A model generated the notes under the pieces. That model was not told the DNA's origin. It did not search any database and saw only the letters and a program-made list of their open reading frames with translations. A DNA stretch of 44,113 bases from Planctomycetota bacterium (lineage in GTDB: Bacteria; Planctomycetota; Planctomycetia; Pirellulales; Lacipirellulaceae). This document shows, one piece after another, positions 8,028-16,389 of the stretch. The position numbers were made by a program, and so were the translations under genes. Position 1 is the first letter of the stretch; every line of letters starts with the position of its first letter. The stretch lies in assembly GCA_013152205.1 (NCBI GenBank), contig JAADGV010000025.1:1-44113 (forward strand), read 5' to 3'.

Positions 8028-8906
8028 ATGAAGATCATTTTAAGCAGGAAGGGATTTGATAGTAGCTCGGGAGGTGTTTCTAGTCCGATCTTGCCCAACG
8101 GCGAATTGATTTCGCTACCGATTCCCTATGAATTTAGCCCAACTGCGTTCAGCGAGGTCGCATGGAAACACAGAGGCGACATCGGAGAAATCGTTGCGTC
8201 GCTGACTAAGGGAAAAATTCGATCAAATAAGCTTTGCCACCTTGATCCAGACCTGCGACGTGAGTCGATTGAACGGCAAGAGAACTGGCGGCCCGCTTTT
8301 GGGCAAATGGGGTCCGAACAAAGCCACTTACAAAACAACGGCGTGACAACAGGTGACCTATTTCTTTTTTTCGGACTATTTCGAAAGGCCGACAAATTAA
8401 ACACCGAATGGCAGTTTGTTCGCAATGAACCGCCGCTACACTTGATATACGGTTGGTTAGAAATAGGCGAAATAGTGACCGTTACGAGTCGCGAAACAGT
8501 CCTGGACAGGTATCCTTGGCTGGCTGATCACCCTCATGTTAACGATCTCACTCAATGGAAGGGAGATAACGTGATTTATCTACCCGCCAAATACTTATCA
8601 ATCAATGTTGCCAATCACGAGCGCTTGCCAGGAGCAGGTCTACTAAGGCATCACGAACAGCAAATCCTGACAGCAGAAGCAGAAAGGCACACTAGTGGTT
8701 GCGTTAGCTATTGGGACATCAGCCCATGGGCCGACAATCGTGGAAATGAGCACCTATCTCGGTACAACAAAGAAAAGAATCTTATCAACGGAACTGTGCT
8801 TAAGACCTCTGGGCGTTGGCAGGAAATGGTGATCGATACGGAGTTTTATCCGGAGGCAAATGATTGGGCACGCGGCATTCTTACAGGTTTTGAAAAGTTT
8901 GCCTAA
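8028..8906 (+). CDS. Nmad3-type nucleotide-modification-associated protein
   Basis: A 292-residue protein that matches my memory of the Nmad3 family (nucleotide modification associated domain 3), predicted from comparative genomics to take part in DNA base modification. The N-terminus MKIILSRKGFDSSSGG followed by SPILPNGELISLPIP is characteristic, as are HLDPDLR, WRPAFGQMG, HLQNNGVTTGDLFLFFGLF and YLPAKYLSI. No signal peptide or membrane segment. Its codons and base composition look less GC-rich than the neighbours, and no other modification gene is nearby. Its stop lies only about 10 bp from where the mazF similarity breaks off, suggesting that it arrived by an insertion that removed the end of mazF. 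Activity is unknown; family assignment is from memory. Confidence 0.75.
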   Translation: MKIILSRKGFDSSSGGVSSPILPNGELISLPIPYEFSPTAFSEVAWKHRGDIGEIVASLTKGKIRSNKLCHLDPDLRRESIERQENWRPAFGQMGSEQSHLQNNGVTTGDLFLFFGLFRKADKLNTEWQFVRNEPPLHLIYGWLEIGEIVTVTSRETVLDRYPWLADHPHVNDLTQWKGDNVIYLPAKYLSINVANHERLPGAGLLRHHEQQILTAEAERHTSGCVSYWDISPWADNRGNEHLSRYNKEKNLINGTVLKTSGRWQEMVIDTEFYPEANDWARGILTGFEKFA

Positions 8907-9029
8907 CTTTCTATTTTGCAGATGGGCATTGAGCTCGTCCGGAGAGACGATCACCGCAGGGCGAGTCTTTTTGATCTCGCTTCCGACCGTCGGGTCAAGA
9001 TTTACTACCCAGACTTCGAAACGCTTCAC
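8907..9029 (-). pseudogene. mazF: Truncated mazF (PemK/MazF toxin fragment)
   Basis: Starts at a GTG whose TGA-overlapping position (GTGA, 4-bp overlap with mazE) is the classic mazEF coupling. The N-terminal residues (VKRFEVWVVNLDPTVGSEIK, then KTRPAVIVSPDELNAHL) match MazF/PemK toxins and keep the conserved E-W-V-N-L-DP-GSE-KTRP residues. Similarity stops at about codon 37; the following residues (QNRKLGKLFKTCKNAAC) are only the antisense of the Nmad3 gene. The conserved middle and C-terminal parts are gone, so an active ribonuclease is not expected. The frame runs on to 8754 without being a real protein. Confidence 0.85.
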
Positions 9030-9286
9030 GATTCCATTCCCGCAATGTCTTCGCTGGCAAAGTCGCCTGCAGTCGCATCCCAATCGTCGAGCCGGTCCTC
9101 GCTCGACTTGTCACAATCAGCGGCTGCTTCCGCCCAGGCTTCGCGGGATTTTCGATGAGAACGGATAATGATGGATTCGCCACTGACTTCGAGGTCAAGC
9201 TGCTCCGTGAGTTTCGCTTGCTCGATAATTGCTTTCGGTAGACAAATGCCCTGCGAATTGCCGATATCCACTAGACGCGTACGCAT
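9026..9286 (-). CDS. mazE: MazE-type antitoxin (AbrB/SpoVT fold)
   Basis: An 86-residue antitoxin. Residues 1-48 (MRTRLVDIGNSQGICLPKAI...LDLEVSGESIIIRSHRK) form the swapped-hairpin AbrB-like DNA-binding domain. The acidic C-terminal tail (AADCDKSSEDRLDDWDATAG) is the toxin-binding part. In intact systems the protein neutralises MazF and represses its own promoter. Here it is complete while its partner toxin is cut after about 37 codons, so it is now an orphan antitoxin that might still autoregulate or neutralise related toxins elsewhere. The gene overlaps the mazF start by 4 bp. Confidence 0.9.
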   Translation of the reverse strand: MRTRLVDIGNSQGICLPKAIIEQAKLTEQLDLEVSGESIIIRSHRKSREAWAEAAADCDKSSEDRLDDWDATAGDFASEDIAGMES

Positions 9287-9555
9287 TATGTCAGTTCCTT
9301 AAGACGTTTGGCGCTGTGGTTACATTGTAGCATCTTGCGAGAGTTCGTCTATCAAAATCAGGGCCAACTGCCACAACTATGATTCGCCTTTTGCCGGAAA
9401 GTTTAGATTTCTTGGTCGATGAAGCGATGGCCAAGAAAACTAGATAATCGAAGAATCCCAGACGCTTTATCATCTCTACCCCTACAGACCCCATTTTGCT
9501 AGGCTCAGGGCGTCGGAACATCATTTTATTGAGTCCCCTGCGCTAGGAAATCGCT

Positions 9556-11046
9556 GTGAACATCCTGTTCGCTACTGCTGAGGCGGTGCCGTTCGCTAAG
9601 ACCGGCGGCCTAGGAGACGTTTGTGGAAGTCTGCCCCGCGAACTGGCTAAGCTCGGACATCGCCCGGTGCTTATACTGCCAGCCTTCCGGCAGGTTTTTG
9701 AATCGGGCATCGAGATCGAATCAACTGGGATCTCGGTGGAGGTGCCAATTGGCCAAAAGCGGGTGCAAGGGAAGTTGCTACGCAGTCAGTTGCCCAACTC
9801 CGAAGTGCCGGTCTATTTCGTCGAGCAGGCAGACTATTACGATCGACCCCAGCTCTACGGCGAGAACAGCGAAGACTATCGCGACAACTGCGAACGATTT
9901 ACGTTCTTCAGCCGTGCCGTGCTCGAAGCAATCGTGGCACTCGAACTCGAAGTCGAGGTGCTGCATTGTCACGACTGGTGCGCCGGTCTAATCCCGGCAT
10001 ATTTGAAAACACTATACAACGAGCGACCGCCGTTCGATCAAATCGCTTCGCTCTATACGATTCACAACTTGGCGTTTCAGGGCAACTTTTGGCACTGGGA
10101 CATGGCGCTCACAGGCATCGATTGGAAACACTTCAATTGGCGTCAGATGGAGTTTTACGGCAACCTAAGTTTCATGAAGACGGGAATCGCGTTTGCCGAT
10201 GCCGTGAGTACCGTGAGCCCCACCTATGCGCTTGAGATTATGAATCCTCCGCTCAGCTGTGGACTCGAAGGTGCTCTTCAGCATCGACGCGAAGACTTGT
10301 TTGGAATTCTCAATGGTGCCGACTACGCCGATTGGAACCCGGCGACCGACTCGTTCTTGGGCGACAATTGCTACGACGTTTCGAACTACGAAACTGGCAA
10401 GGCTGCTTGTAAAGCCGCGTTGCAGAGCGAGGTTGGTTTGCCGATCGATCCAGACAAACCACTGCTCGCGGCCGTCGGGCGACTGGCAGATCAAAAAGGG
10501 TTCGATCTCATCGCTCGTGTCATGCAGCAATGGGCCGAGCAATCCGACGCACAGTGGGTAATCCTCGGCACGGGCGACCCAAAATACCATCAGGTGCTAG
10601 GGCAGTTGGCCGCCGACCATCCAGAGAAAATTGCCGTTCGACTAGAGTTTTCCAACGAACTGGCCCATCGTATCGAGGCGGGCGCTGATATGTTCCTCAT
10701 GCCCAGCCAATACGAACCCTGCGGGCTCAATCAGCTCTACAGTCTCAAATATGGCACCGTACCCGTCGTCCGGGCAACCGGCGGTTTGGCCGATACGGTA
10801 GTCGATGCCACGCCGCAAACGCTCGACCAAGGCAGTGCCACCGGTTTCAGCTTTGCCGAGTACACATCGCTTGCGCTTTCAGAAACACTCTCACGAGCAT
10901 GCAGCTTATTTGCCGACAAGCCGGCATGGCAGCAACTCGTGAAGACCGGCATGAAGCAAGATTGGTCTTGGAAAACAAGCGCGCAGAAGTATGGCGAACT
11001 CTACAAACAAATCGTAGAACATGCTCGGCGCGGGGTGTTGCAGTAG
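9556..11046 (+). CDS. glgA: Glycogen synthase
   Basis: GT5 starch/glycogen synthase, 496 residues, transferring glucose from ADP-glucose (or UDP-glucose) to growing alpha-1,4-glucan. The start is GTG at 9556, with AGGA about 8 nt upstream. The N-terminal nucleotide-sugar motif KTGGLGDVCGSLPRELAKLG is present, as are HCHDWCAGLIP, TIHNLAFQG and, in the GT-B C-terminal half, GRLADQKGFDLI and PSQYEPCGLNQLYSLKYGTV with the catalytic Glu. It heads a same-strand group with galT and a GH57 enzyme, consistent with storage-glucan metabolism. A stem-loop follows the stop, so galT may be transcribed separately. Confidence 0.95.
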   Translation: MNILFATAEAVPFAKTGGLGDVCGSLPRELAKLGHRPVLILPAFRQVFESGIEIESTGISVEVPIGQKRVQGKLLRSQLPNSEVPVYFVEQADYYDRPQLYGENSEDYRDNCERFTFFSRAVLEAIVALELEVEVLHCHDWCAGLIPAYLKTLYNERPPFDQIASLYTIHNLAFQGNFWHWDMALTGIDWKHFNWRQMEFYGNLSFMKTGIAFADAVSTVSPTYALEIMNPPLSCGLEGALQHRREDLFGILNGADYADWNPATDSFLGDNCYDVSNYETGKAACKAALQSEVGLPIDPDKPLLAAVGRLADQKGFDLIARVMQQWAEQSDAQWVILGTGDPKYHQVLGQLAADHPEKIAVRLEFSNELAHRIEAGADMFLMPSQYEPCGLNQLYSLKYGTVPVVRATGGLADTVVDATPQTLDQGSATGFSFAEYTSLALSETLSRACSLFADKPAWQQLVKTGMKQDWSWKTSAQKYGELYKQIVEHARRGVLQ

Positions 11047-11053
11047 CTCGATA

Positions 11054-11082
11054 CTCGTAGGCAATTGCAAGAAGCCTACGAG
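11054..11082 (+). terminator. Stem-loop after glgA
   Basis: CTCGTAGGC and GCCTACGAG form a perfect 9-bp stem with an 11-nt loop eight bases after the glgA stop. Only a weak T-rich stretch follows, so termination efficiency is uncertain. Confidence 0.5.
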
Positions 11083-11196
11083 ACTCATTCTGGTTAAACA
11101 AAGTCCAGGGATTACATTTCCTTGGCTTGACCAACCACGCAATTTCAAGAGTTACTCACATACAAAACAACGGGAAATAAGCGGCCCCAAAATCTC

Positions 11197-12204
11197 ATGG
11201 AAGAAATACGAACCGATCCAATCTCTGGCCGAAAGGTACTGATTGCCGAAGGGCGTTCTGAGCGGCCGAGCGACTATGGCGTATCTGGCGCGTCGCATGT
11301 CCAGAAGACCGAAGCGGATGACAATTGCCCGTTTTGCGCTGGCGCCGAGCATCGAACGCCCAGCCCGATTCGAGAGGTGCTTGACGAAGCTGGTCGATGG
11401 CAGGTTCGGGTAATCCCTAACAAGTATCCAGCGGTAGATGCCCACTCAACAATCTCTGAGCTAGGCGAGCTTCGAACGCCATTCTCGCCGCCAGATCAAG
11501 CCTACGGCTCGCACGAGGTTGTTGTTGAGTCGCCCCGCCATCTTCGAGATGTCACCGAAATTTCGGTCGAGCATCTGGCGATTGTCTTACAGGTTTACCG
11601 AGATCGCTTGCAACATTGGTCTACCGACCAGCGGATGCGCTATGTGCAGGTGTTCAAAAACTTTGGCTTCGCTGGCGGGGCCTCGATCGAACACATTCAT
11701 AGCCAGATAGTCGCCATACCCTTTGTGCCAGAGAGCGTGGAATCTGAACTGCAAGGCGCAAGTCGTTACCACCAGCGTCACCAGAGGTGCATTTTTTGCG
11801 ATTTGCTTACCCAAGAACTCGAACAACGAAGCCGACTCGTACTCGAAAGCGGGCGATTTGCGGCATTCTGTGCCTATGCGGGCCGCCAGCCCTGCGAGAC
11901 TTGGGTGATGCCAACGGCACACCAGTCAGACTATCGAATGCTGAACGACGAGGACACTTATTCGCTGGCGAAGATGCTTAGACAAGTCCTGCAAAAGCTG
12001 CATATTCTGATATCGCAGCTATCGTACAACCTCATTTTACACACGCTCCCTTTCAGCAATTCCGGCCCAGACCACTACCATTGGCATTTCGAAATTGTGC
12101 CCCGCACCACCCATCTAGCGGGGTTCGAGTGGGGGACTGGGCTCTTCATCAACCCACTCTCGCCAGAAAGAGCTGCTAAAATGCTGCGAGAGACCAAGGT
12201 TTAA
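11197..12204 (+). CDS. galT: Galactose-1-phosphate uridylyltransferase-like protein
   Basis: HIT-superfamily nucleotidyltransferase of 335 residues. In the Leloir pathway it exchanges UMP between UDP-glucose and galactose-1-phosphate. Both zinc-binding CxxC sites are seen (CPFCAG near residue 46, CIFCDL near 201). The nucleotidyl-His site is HIHSQIVA near residue 166, preceded by VFKNFGFAGGASIEH. The C-terminal HTLPFSNSGPDHYHWHFEI block with several histidines is typical. HIHSQ differs from the enteric HPHGQ but fits the bacterial/archaeal branch. Its place between glgA and a GH57 enzyme suggests a role in linking sugar-1-phosphates to the glucan pool; related enzymes can use ADP-sugars, so the true nucleotide is open. 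Confidence 0.9.
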   Translation: MEEIRTDPISGRKVLIAEGRSERPSDYGVSGASHVQKTEADDNCPFCAGAEHRTPSPIREVLDEAGRWQVRVIPNKYPAVDAHSTISELGELRTPFSPPDQAYGSHEVVVESPRHLRDVTEISVEHLAIVLQVYRDRLQHWSTDQRMRYVQVFKNFGFAGGASIEHIHSQIVAIPFVPESVESELQGASRYHQRHQRCIFCDLLTQELEQRSRLVLESGRFAAFCAYAGRQPCETWVMPTAHQSDYRMLNDEDTYSLAKMLRQVLQKLHILISQLSYNLILHTLPFSNSGPDHYHWHFEIVPRTTHLAGFEWGTGLFINPLSPERAAKMLRETKV

Positions 12205-12400
12205 GCAGTAGAATGCCGATTCGTTAAAATAGGCTGGCCTCGGGGTTCTTGAGGTCTGTATTGCCTGTCGCGACAAAGTCGACCGATTTTTCCGAGCAAT
12301 CCGTAAAGATGTGCATCTACCCGCTAGTCGAAATCGCGCCGACCGGCAATCTTAGAGCATAACAATCGACTGCTAGCACGCTCTTAACCGTTAAGCCGCC

Positions 12401-14584
12401 ATGAATCATCCGCTCCTCCTTGTACTCGTATTCCACAACCATCAGCCAGTTGGCAATTTTGACGGCGTCTTCGAGCAAGCCTACCAAGACAGCTACTTGC
12501 CATTCCTTGATGTTTTTGAGCGCTACGATCAGCTTCAAATCGCCTTGCATACGAGCGGCTCGTTGATGGAGTGGCTCGATGCCAATCATCCCGAGTACGT
12601 CGACCGCCTTGCTGGCTTAGTGGCCACTGGCCGGATTGAGATCGTTGGCGGCGCCTACTTCGAGCCCATTCTGGCAATGATTCCTTCGCGAGATCGCATA
12701 GGACAAATCACAACTTACACCGAGTGGCTACAGCAACGACTCGGCGCGACCATCCGCGGCATGTGGGTGCCCGAGCGGGTGTGGGAGCAATCGATGGCGA
12801 GCGACTTGGTTCGCGCGAACATCAGCTACACCATTCTCGACGACTTCCATTTCAAAAATGCCGGGCTGAACGAAGATCAACTCCACGGCTATTACGTTAC
12901 CGAAGACGACGCCAACGTACTCAACGTGCTGCCGGGTAGCGAACCAATGCGCTACATGATTCCCTTTCAGAATCCAGAAGACAGCATCAACCATCTCCGC
13001 CATGTGGCAGAGCACCATCCCGGGGCGGTAGTCGTCTTTGGAGACGATGGCGAGAAGTTTGGAACATGGCCTGGCACCAAAGAGCACGTTTACGATCGCG
13101 GTTGGTTATCGCAGTTTTTCGATGCCCTGACGGCCAACAACGATTGGCTAAAAGTCACAACACCAAGCGAGGCCATCGACAGTGTTCCGCCACTCGGCAA
13201 GCTTTACATCCCCGAAGGCAGTTATCGGGAAATGACTGAATGGGCTTTGCCTGCGGCGAAAATCAACGAATACGAAGACGTCCATCACGACCTCGAAAAT
13301 CAAGGCCAGTGGCACCGCATCGCGCCTTTCGTCCGCGGCGGATTTTGGCGGAACTTCAAAGTTAAGTATCCCGAAACGAACGAGATGTATTCCCGCATGC
13401 AGATGGTCAGCCGTCGATTGCAAGAGGTGGTTAGCAAGGGCGGCGGGGGCGAACTCATCGACCAAGCGAGGCTCGAACTGTATCGTGGGCAGTGCAACTG
13501 TGCCTACTGGCATGGTGCGTTTGGAGGCACCTATTTGCCGCACTTGCGAAACGCCATTTACAACCATTTGATTGCCGCCGACAACTTGCTCGATCAAGCC
13601 GAAGGCCGCGGCTGGCAAGCCGACCAACGGCCCTGGGTAGAACTCGACGCCGACGATTACAACCTGGACGGACGTCCCGAAATCCGTTTGGCAAACAATC
13701 GCTTGCTTTCGCTGATCGCCCCGGCCGAGGGGGGACAAATCTACGAACTCGATGTGAAAACGATTTGTCACAACTTGCTGGCAACGCTCTCTCGCCGCCC
13801 CGAGGCTTACCATCGTAAAGTCTTGCAAGGTCCATCTTGTGGCGAGGGAAATGTTTCCAGCATTCACGACCGCGTGGTCTTCAAACAAGAAGGTCTCAAC
13901 CAACGGCTTGGCTACGATAGCTGGCAACGCAATTCGCTGATCGACCATTTTTACCCGGCTGACGTTGCACCCGCAGACGTCGTTTCGGGGCAAGCGGCCG
14001 AACAGGGCGACTTCGTCCACGGGGCGTATGAAGCCAAGCTACGGCGTAGCGAAGGTCGGATGCAGTTGCAATTGGTGCGCGAAGGCAACGTCGCCGGACA
14101 CTCGCTACACGTAACCAAAGGGGTCACACTCAACGCCGACGAAGCGGTGTTAGAAATTGCCTACCTGTTTGAAAACTTGCCGCAAGATTTCCATATCCGT
14201 TTCGCGCCCGAGTTCAACTTCGCCGGTTTACCATCGGGTGCCGACGATCGATACTTCCGCGATTCCGAGGGTAACTCCCTCGGTCAACTGGGCCATCAAC
14301 TCGATTTGCACGACACGACCAACTTAGGCTTAGTCGACCAATGGCTCGGCATCGATGCCGGTTTGACGTTCGATCGGCCCACTTCGGTCTGGACCTATCC
14401 CGTCGAGACCGTCAGCCAATCCGAAGGCGGATTCGAGCTAGTCCACCAATCGGTCGCTGTCGTGCCACATTGGCATCTAACCCCCGACGCCAACGGCTGC
14501 TGGAGCGTTACGATTCGCTTGGCGGTCGACACGCAACTAGCCGAACAACGCATGAACGAAGCCGCTACCGTCGCGTCGGTGTAA
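12401..14584 (+). CDS. GH57 family alpha-amylase / 4-alpha-glucanotransferase
   Basis: A 727-residue GH57 enzyme acting on alpha-1,4-glucans. Conserved region 1 is HNHQPVGNF near residue 12. The catalytic nucleophile Glu is in MWVPERVWEQ near residue 126, and the acid/base Asp is in VFGDDGEKFGTWP near residue 213. A helical domain follows (YSRMQMVSRRL, then GQCNCAYWHGAFGGTYLPHL). The C-terminal beta-domain (about 400-710) fits the DUF1925/DUF1926 domains found in 4-alpha-glucanotransferases of the Thermococcus type. No signal peptide, so it works in the cytoplasm on glycogen or maltodextrin. It is about 200 bp after galT on the same strand; the spacer shows no clear promoter or structure. Confidence 0.9.
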   Translation: MNHPLLLVLVFHNHQPVGNFDGVFEQAYQDSYLPFLDVFERYDQLQIALHTSGSLMEWLDANHPEYVDRLAGLVATGRIEIVGGAYFEPILAMIPSRDRIGQITTYTEWLQQRLGATIRGMWVPERVWEQSMASDLVRANISYTILDDFHFKNAGLNEDQLHGYYVTEDDANVLNVLPGSEPMRYMIPFQNPEDSINHLRHVAEHHPGAVVVFGDDGEKFGTWPGTKEHVYDRGWLSQFFDALTANNDWLKVTTPSEAIDSVPPLGKLYIPEGSYREMTEWALPAAKINEYEDVHHDLENQGQWHRIAPFVRGGFWRNFKVKYPETNEMYSRMQMVSRRLQEVVSKGGGGELIDQARLELYRGQCNCAYWHGAFGGTYLPHLRNAIYNHLIAADNLLDQAEGRGWQADQRPWVELDADDYNLDGRPEIRLANNRLLSLIAPAEGGQIYELDVKTICHNLLATLSRRPEAYHRKVLQGPSCGEGNVSSIHDRVVFKQEGLNQRLGYDSWQRNSLIDHFYPADVAPADVVSGQAAEQGDFVHGAYEAKLRRSEGRMQLQLVREGNVAGHSLHVTKGVTLNADEAVLEIAYLFENLPQDFHIRFAPEFNFAGLPSGADDRYFRDSEGNSLGQLGHQLDLHDTTNLGLVDQWLGIDAGLTFDRPTSVWTYPVETVSQSEGGFELVHQSVAVVPHWHLTPDANGCWSVTIRLAVDTQLAEQRMNEAATVASV

Positions 14585-14621
14585 CCCATCGCCCGCACTC
14601 CGGCGATCTGTAAGATCACGG

Positions 14622-15299
14622 TTATTGGGCTAGCGCGAACCAATCCACGGTGTCGTTCAAATCCTGCTGCCCATACGCCACCGTTGCCAACAACGGCACG
14701 TCGCACCTTGCTCTCAGGTCATCAGCATTACAACCCACGCTTGCGTCTTCGCTGCGCAACTGCGTTTGGCTCAGAATTACGCCAGCAATTGGCAATTGTG
14801 GCGCCACTGCCCGAGCGGTGATCAGCGTTTGCAAGGTGGCATTGATGGTTCCCAGTTCGTTCGACGAAACCACCAACAGCGGCAAGCCTAAGTCAATCGC
14901 CAAATCGGCGTTGAAATCCTTATCGCTAAGCGGCGACATCAATCCGCCAGCCCCTTCCACCAGCACCAAGTCGCTCCGACTCTGCCAGTATTCAAGACCC
15001 GATCGAAGCAGCTCGCTATCAACTTCACGACCCTCAGCCGCCGCTGCTTGGGGCGGCGCAACAGGCAACGCAAAGCACTGGGGGCACACGCGGTCGAACT
15101 CTCCCGGCTTGCCTGCCGCTTCCCACAACAGACGAGCATCCTCGGCAACGAGGGTTTCCCCCTCTCGCACGCACCCGCTAGCCACCGGTTTGTAGACGCC
15201 CACTCGCTTACCAGCGGCAACCAGCGTTCGCGCAATCATCGCCGCGACATGCGTCTTCCCCACGTCGGTATTCGTTCCTGTGATGAACAGTCCAGGCAT
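14622..15299 (-). CDS. bioD: Dethiobiotin synthetase
   Basis: ATP-dependent carboxylase that closes the ureido ring of dethiobiotin from 7,8-diaminopelargonate and CO2, the penultimate step of biotin synthesis. It is 225 residues, the usual length. The P-loop GTNTDVGKT is at residues 8-16, the substrate-binding KPVASGC near residue 37, LVLVEGAGGLMSPL near residue 112 and VVSSNELGTINATLQTL in the middle. It lies 12 bp after the aroE-like gene on the same strand, so the two are probably co-transcribed, although they serve different pathways. No other biotin genes are in the window. It converges with the GH57 gene. Confidence 0.93.
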   Translation of the reverse strand: MPGLFITGTNTDVGKTHVAAMIARTLVAAGKRVGVYKPVASGCVREGETLVAEDARLLWEAAGKPGEFDRVCPQCFALPVAPPQAAAAEGREVDSELLRSGLEYWQSRSDLVLVEGAGGLMSPLSDKDFNADLAIDLGLPLLVVSSNELGTINATLQTLITARAVAPQLPIAGVILSQTQLRSEDASVGCNADDLRARCDVPLLATVAYGQQDLNDTVDWFALAQ

Positions 15300-15311
15300 A
15301 ATCGGTCGAAG

Positions 15312-16232
15312 TTAAAGTACCAAAAATTCTTCAACCGCTTCGCGCATCGCCTGTCGATCGGCAGAGGCGTCGGTCCAAATTTCAAATGCGAGTGCAGCTT
15401 GTTCGATCAGCAGCGTAAGCCCATCAATGGTGGGACACTCCCGACTGGCAGCGGCTCGCATGAACCAAGTGTTGGGCGGATTGTAGACCACGTCGGCAAC
15501 GAGAGTCGTCTTGGTCAATTGATCAAGCGATACCGGCAGCCGTTCGTTGGAATCGTTGTTGCCTACCGGCGTAGCATTGACGACCGCCTGGCAATCGGCG
15601 CTGAGCATCAGTGGCGCGTCTTTCACGAGAGGCTCGACATGGCAGTTTTCCAATGGAGTCTCGTCGAGCAGCGTTTTCACCAACGAAGCCGCCGATTCCG
15701 GTTGCCGACAAGCGAAGACCAGTTCACCGACGCCCGTCAGCGCCAGCTCCGCCCCAATAGCACGGGCCAACCGCCCTGCACCCAGGATCGTCACCCGCGC
15801 GCCTTGCAAGGTGCCCGCTTGCTCTAGCAGCTGTCGCAAGGCTCGGCCTTCGGTGTTGTATCCGTGCAGCTTGCCATCGACTTGCTGAATACAATTTACC
15901 TGTCCGCTGATGCGTGCCGCGTCGCCCAATTCTTCTAGATAGGGTTGTACCCGAGAACGGTGAGGTGGGGTGAGCATCACTCCATGGAAATCAAAAATTC
16001 GGGCACCGCGCAGGGCACCCTCAATTTCTAGCGCAGAAACCTCAAACGTAAGAAACCGCCAATCCAGTCGGGCTGCCTCGAACGCTTGCTCCAGCATATA
16101 CTGGGTAGGGTTGCCGGCCACCGGCGCACCCATCAAACAACACACATCCTGCTGGGGCTGACTACTCACGCGAGGCACTCGGGGCGACAAAGGAAGGGCG
16201 ACTTGGCCAGTACCGCCGGCCAAACTACCCAT
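15312..16232 (-). CDS. Shikimate dehydrogenase-like protein with substituted catalytic residues
   Basis: About 306 residues from the ATG at 16230-16232; the longer open frame upstream runs through a repeat element and is not believed. The fold is clearly AroE: an N-terminal shikimate domain, AARISGQVNCIQ and HGYNTEG, a Rossmann motif VTILGAGRLARAIGAELALT, NATPVGN and the C-terminal DGLTLLIEQAALAFEIWTD. The catalytic positions differ, though. The usual NVT-P-HK reads MLTPPHR, so the lysine is Arg (codon 15957-15959), and the usual NTDG reads NTEG, so the aspartate is Glu (codon 15849-15851). The usual SxS shikimate-binding serines near the N-terminus read GNPTQY. It may be a paralogue with another substrate or weak activity. 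It is followed closely by bioD. Confidence 0.8.
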   Translation of the reverse strand: MGSLAGGTGQVALPLSPRVPRVSSQPQQDVCCLMGAPVAGNPTQYMLEQAFEAARLDWRFLTFEVSALEIEGALRGARIFDFHGVMLTPPHRSRVQPYLEELGDAARISGQVNCIQQVDGKLHGYNTEGRALRQLLEQAGTLQGARVTILGAGRLARAIGAELALTGVGELVFACRQPESAASLVKTLLDETPLENCHVEPLVKDAPLMLSADCQAVVNATPVGNNDSNERLPVSLDQLTKTTLVADVVYNPPNTWFMRAAASRECPTIDGLTLLIEQAALAFEIWTDASADRQAMREAVEEFLVL

Positions 16233-16277
16233 TCTGACCACCCAGCCACAAGTTTTCAACGCCTGCTGCCGAAACCT

Positions 16278-16389
16278 CAGGAGGATGGCAAAGTCGCGGG
16301 TTCTGTTGTAGCCGCAGGCGGAAGCTGCGGTCGAACCTGGAAAACCGCAGTTTCCGCCTGCGGCTAGCATGACTTTGCAATCCTGCTGC
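16278..16389. mobile_element. MITE-like hairpin element, copy 1
   Basis: A roughly 111-bp element whose ends pair (left CAGGAGGATGGCAAAGTC, right TGACTTTGCAATCCTGCTG). The core TAGCCGCAGGCGG...CCGCCTGCGGCTA forms a hairpin of about 25 bp per arm. It lies in reverse orientation to the copies at 28047 and 42068. A degenerate 17-bp direct repeat (GCCTGCTGCC-AAAC) flanks it at 16261-16277 and 16390-16406. It sits just upstream of the aroE-like start. Confidence 0.8.

Noticed and set aside
8754..9083. A 109-residue open frame that could be annotated as a full MazF toxin
   Set aside because: Only codons 19-55 (from the GTG at 9029) match MazF; the upstream part is antisense-frame of mazE and the downstream part is the reverse strand of the Nmad3 gene.
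9291..9524. 77-residue minus-strand frame between mazE and glgA
   Set aside because: No Shine-Dalgarno and no familiar motif; more likely the upstream region of mazE and glgA.
13148..14020. 290-residue open frame on the minus strand inside the GH57 gene
   Set aside because: Antisense to a well-supported enzyme, with no recognisable motif or ribosome site.
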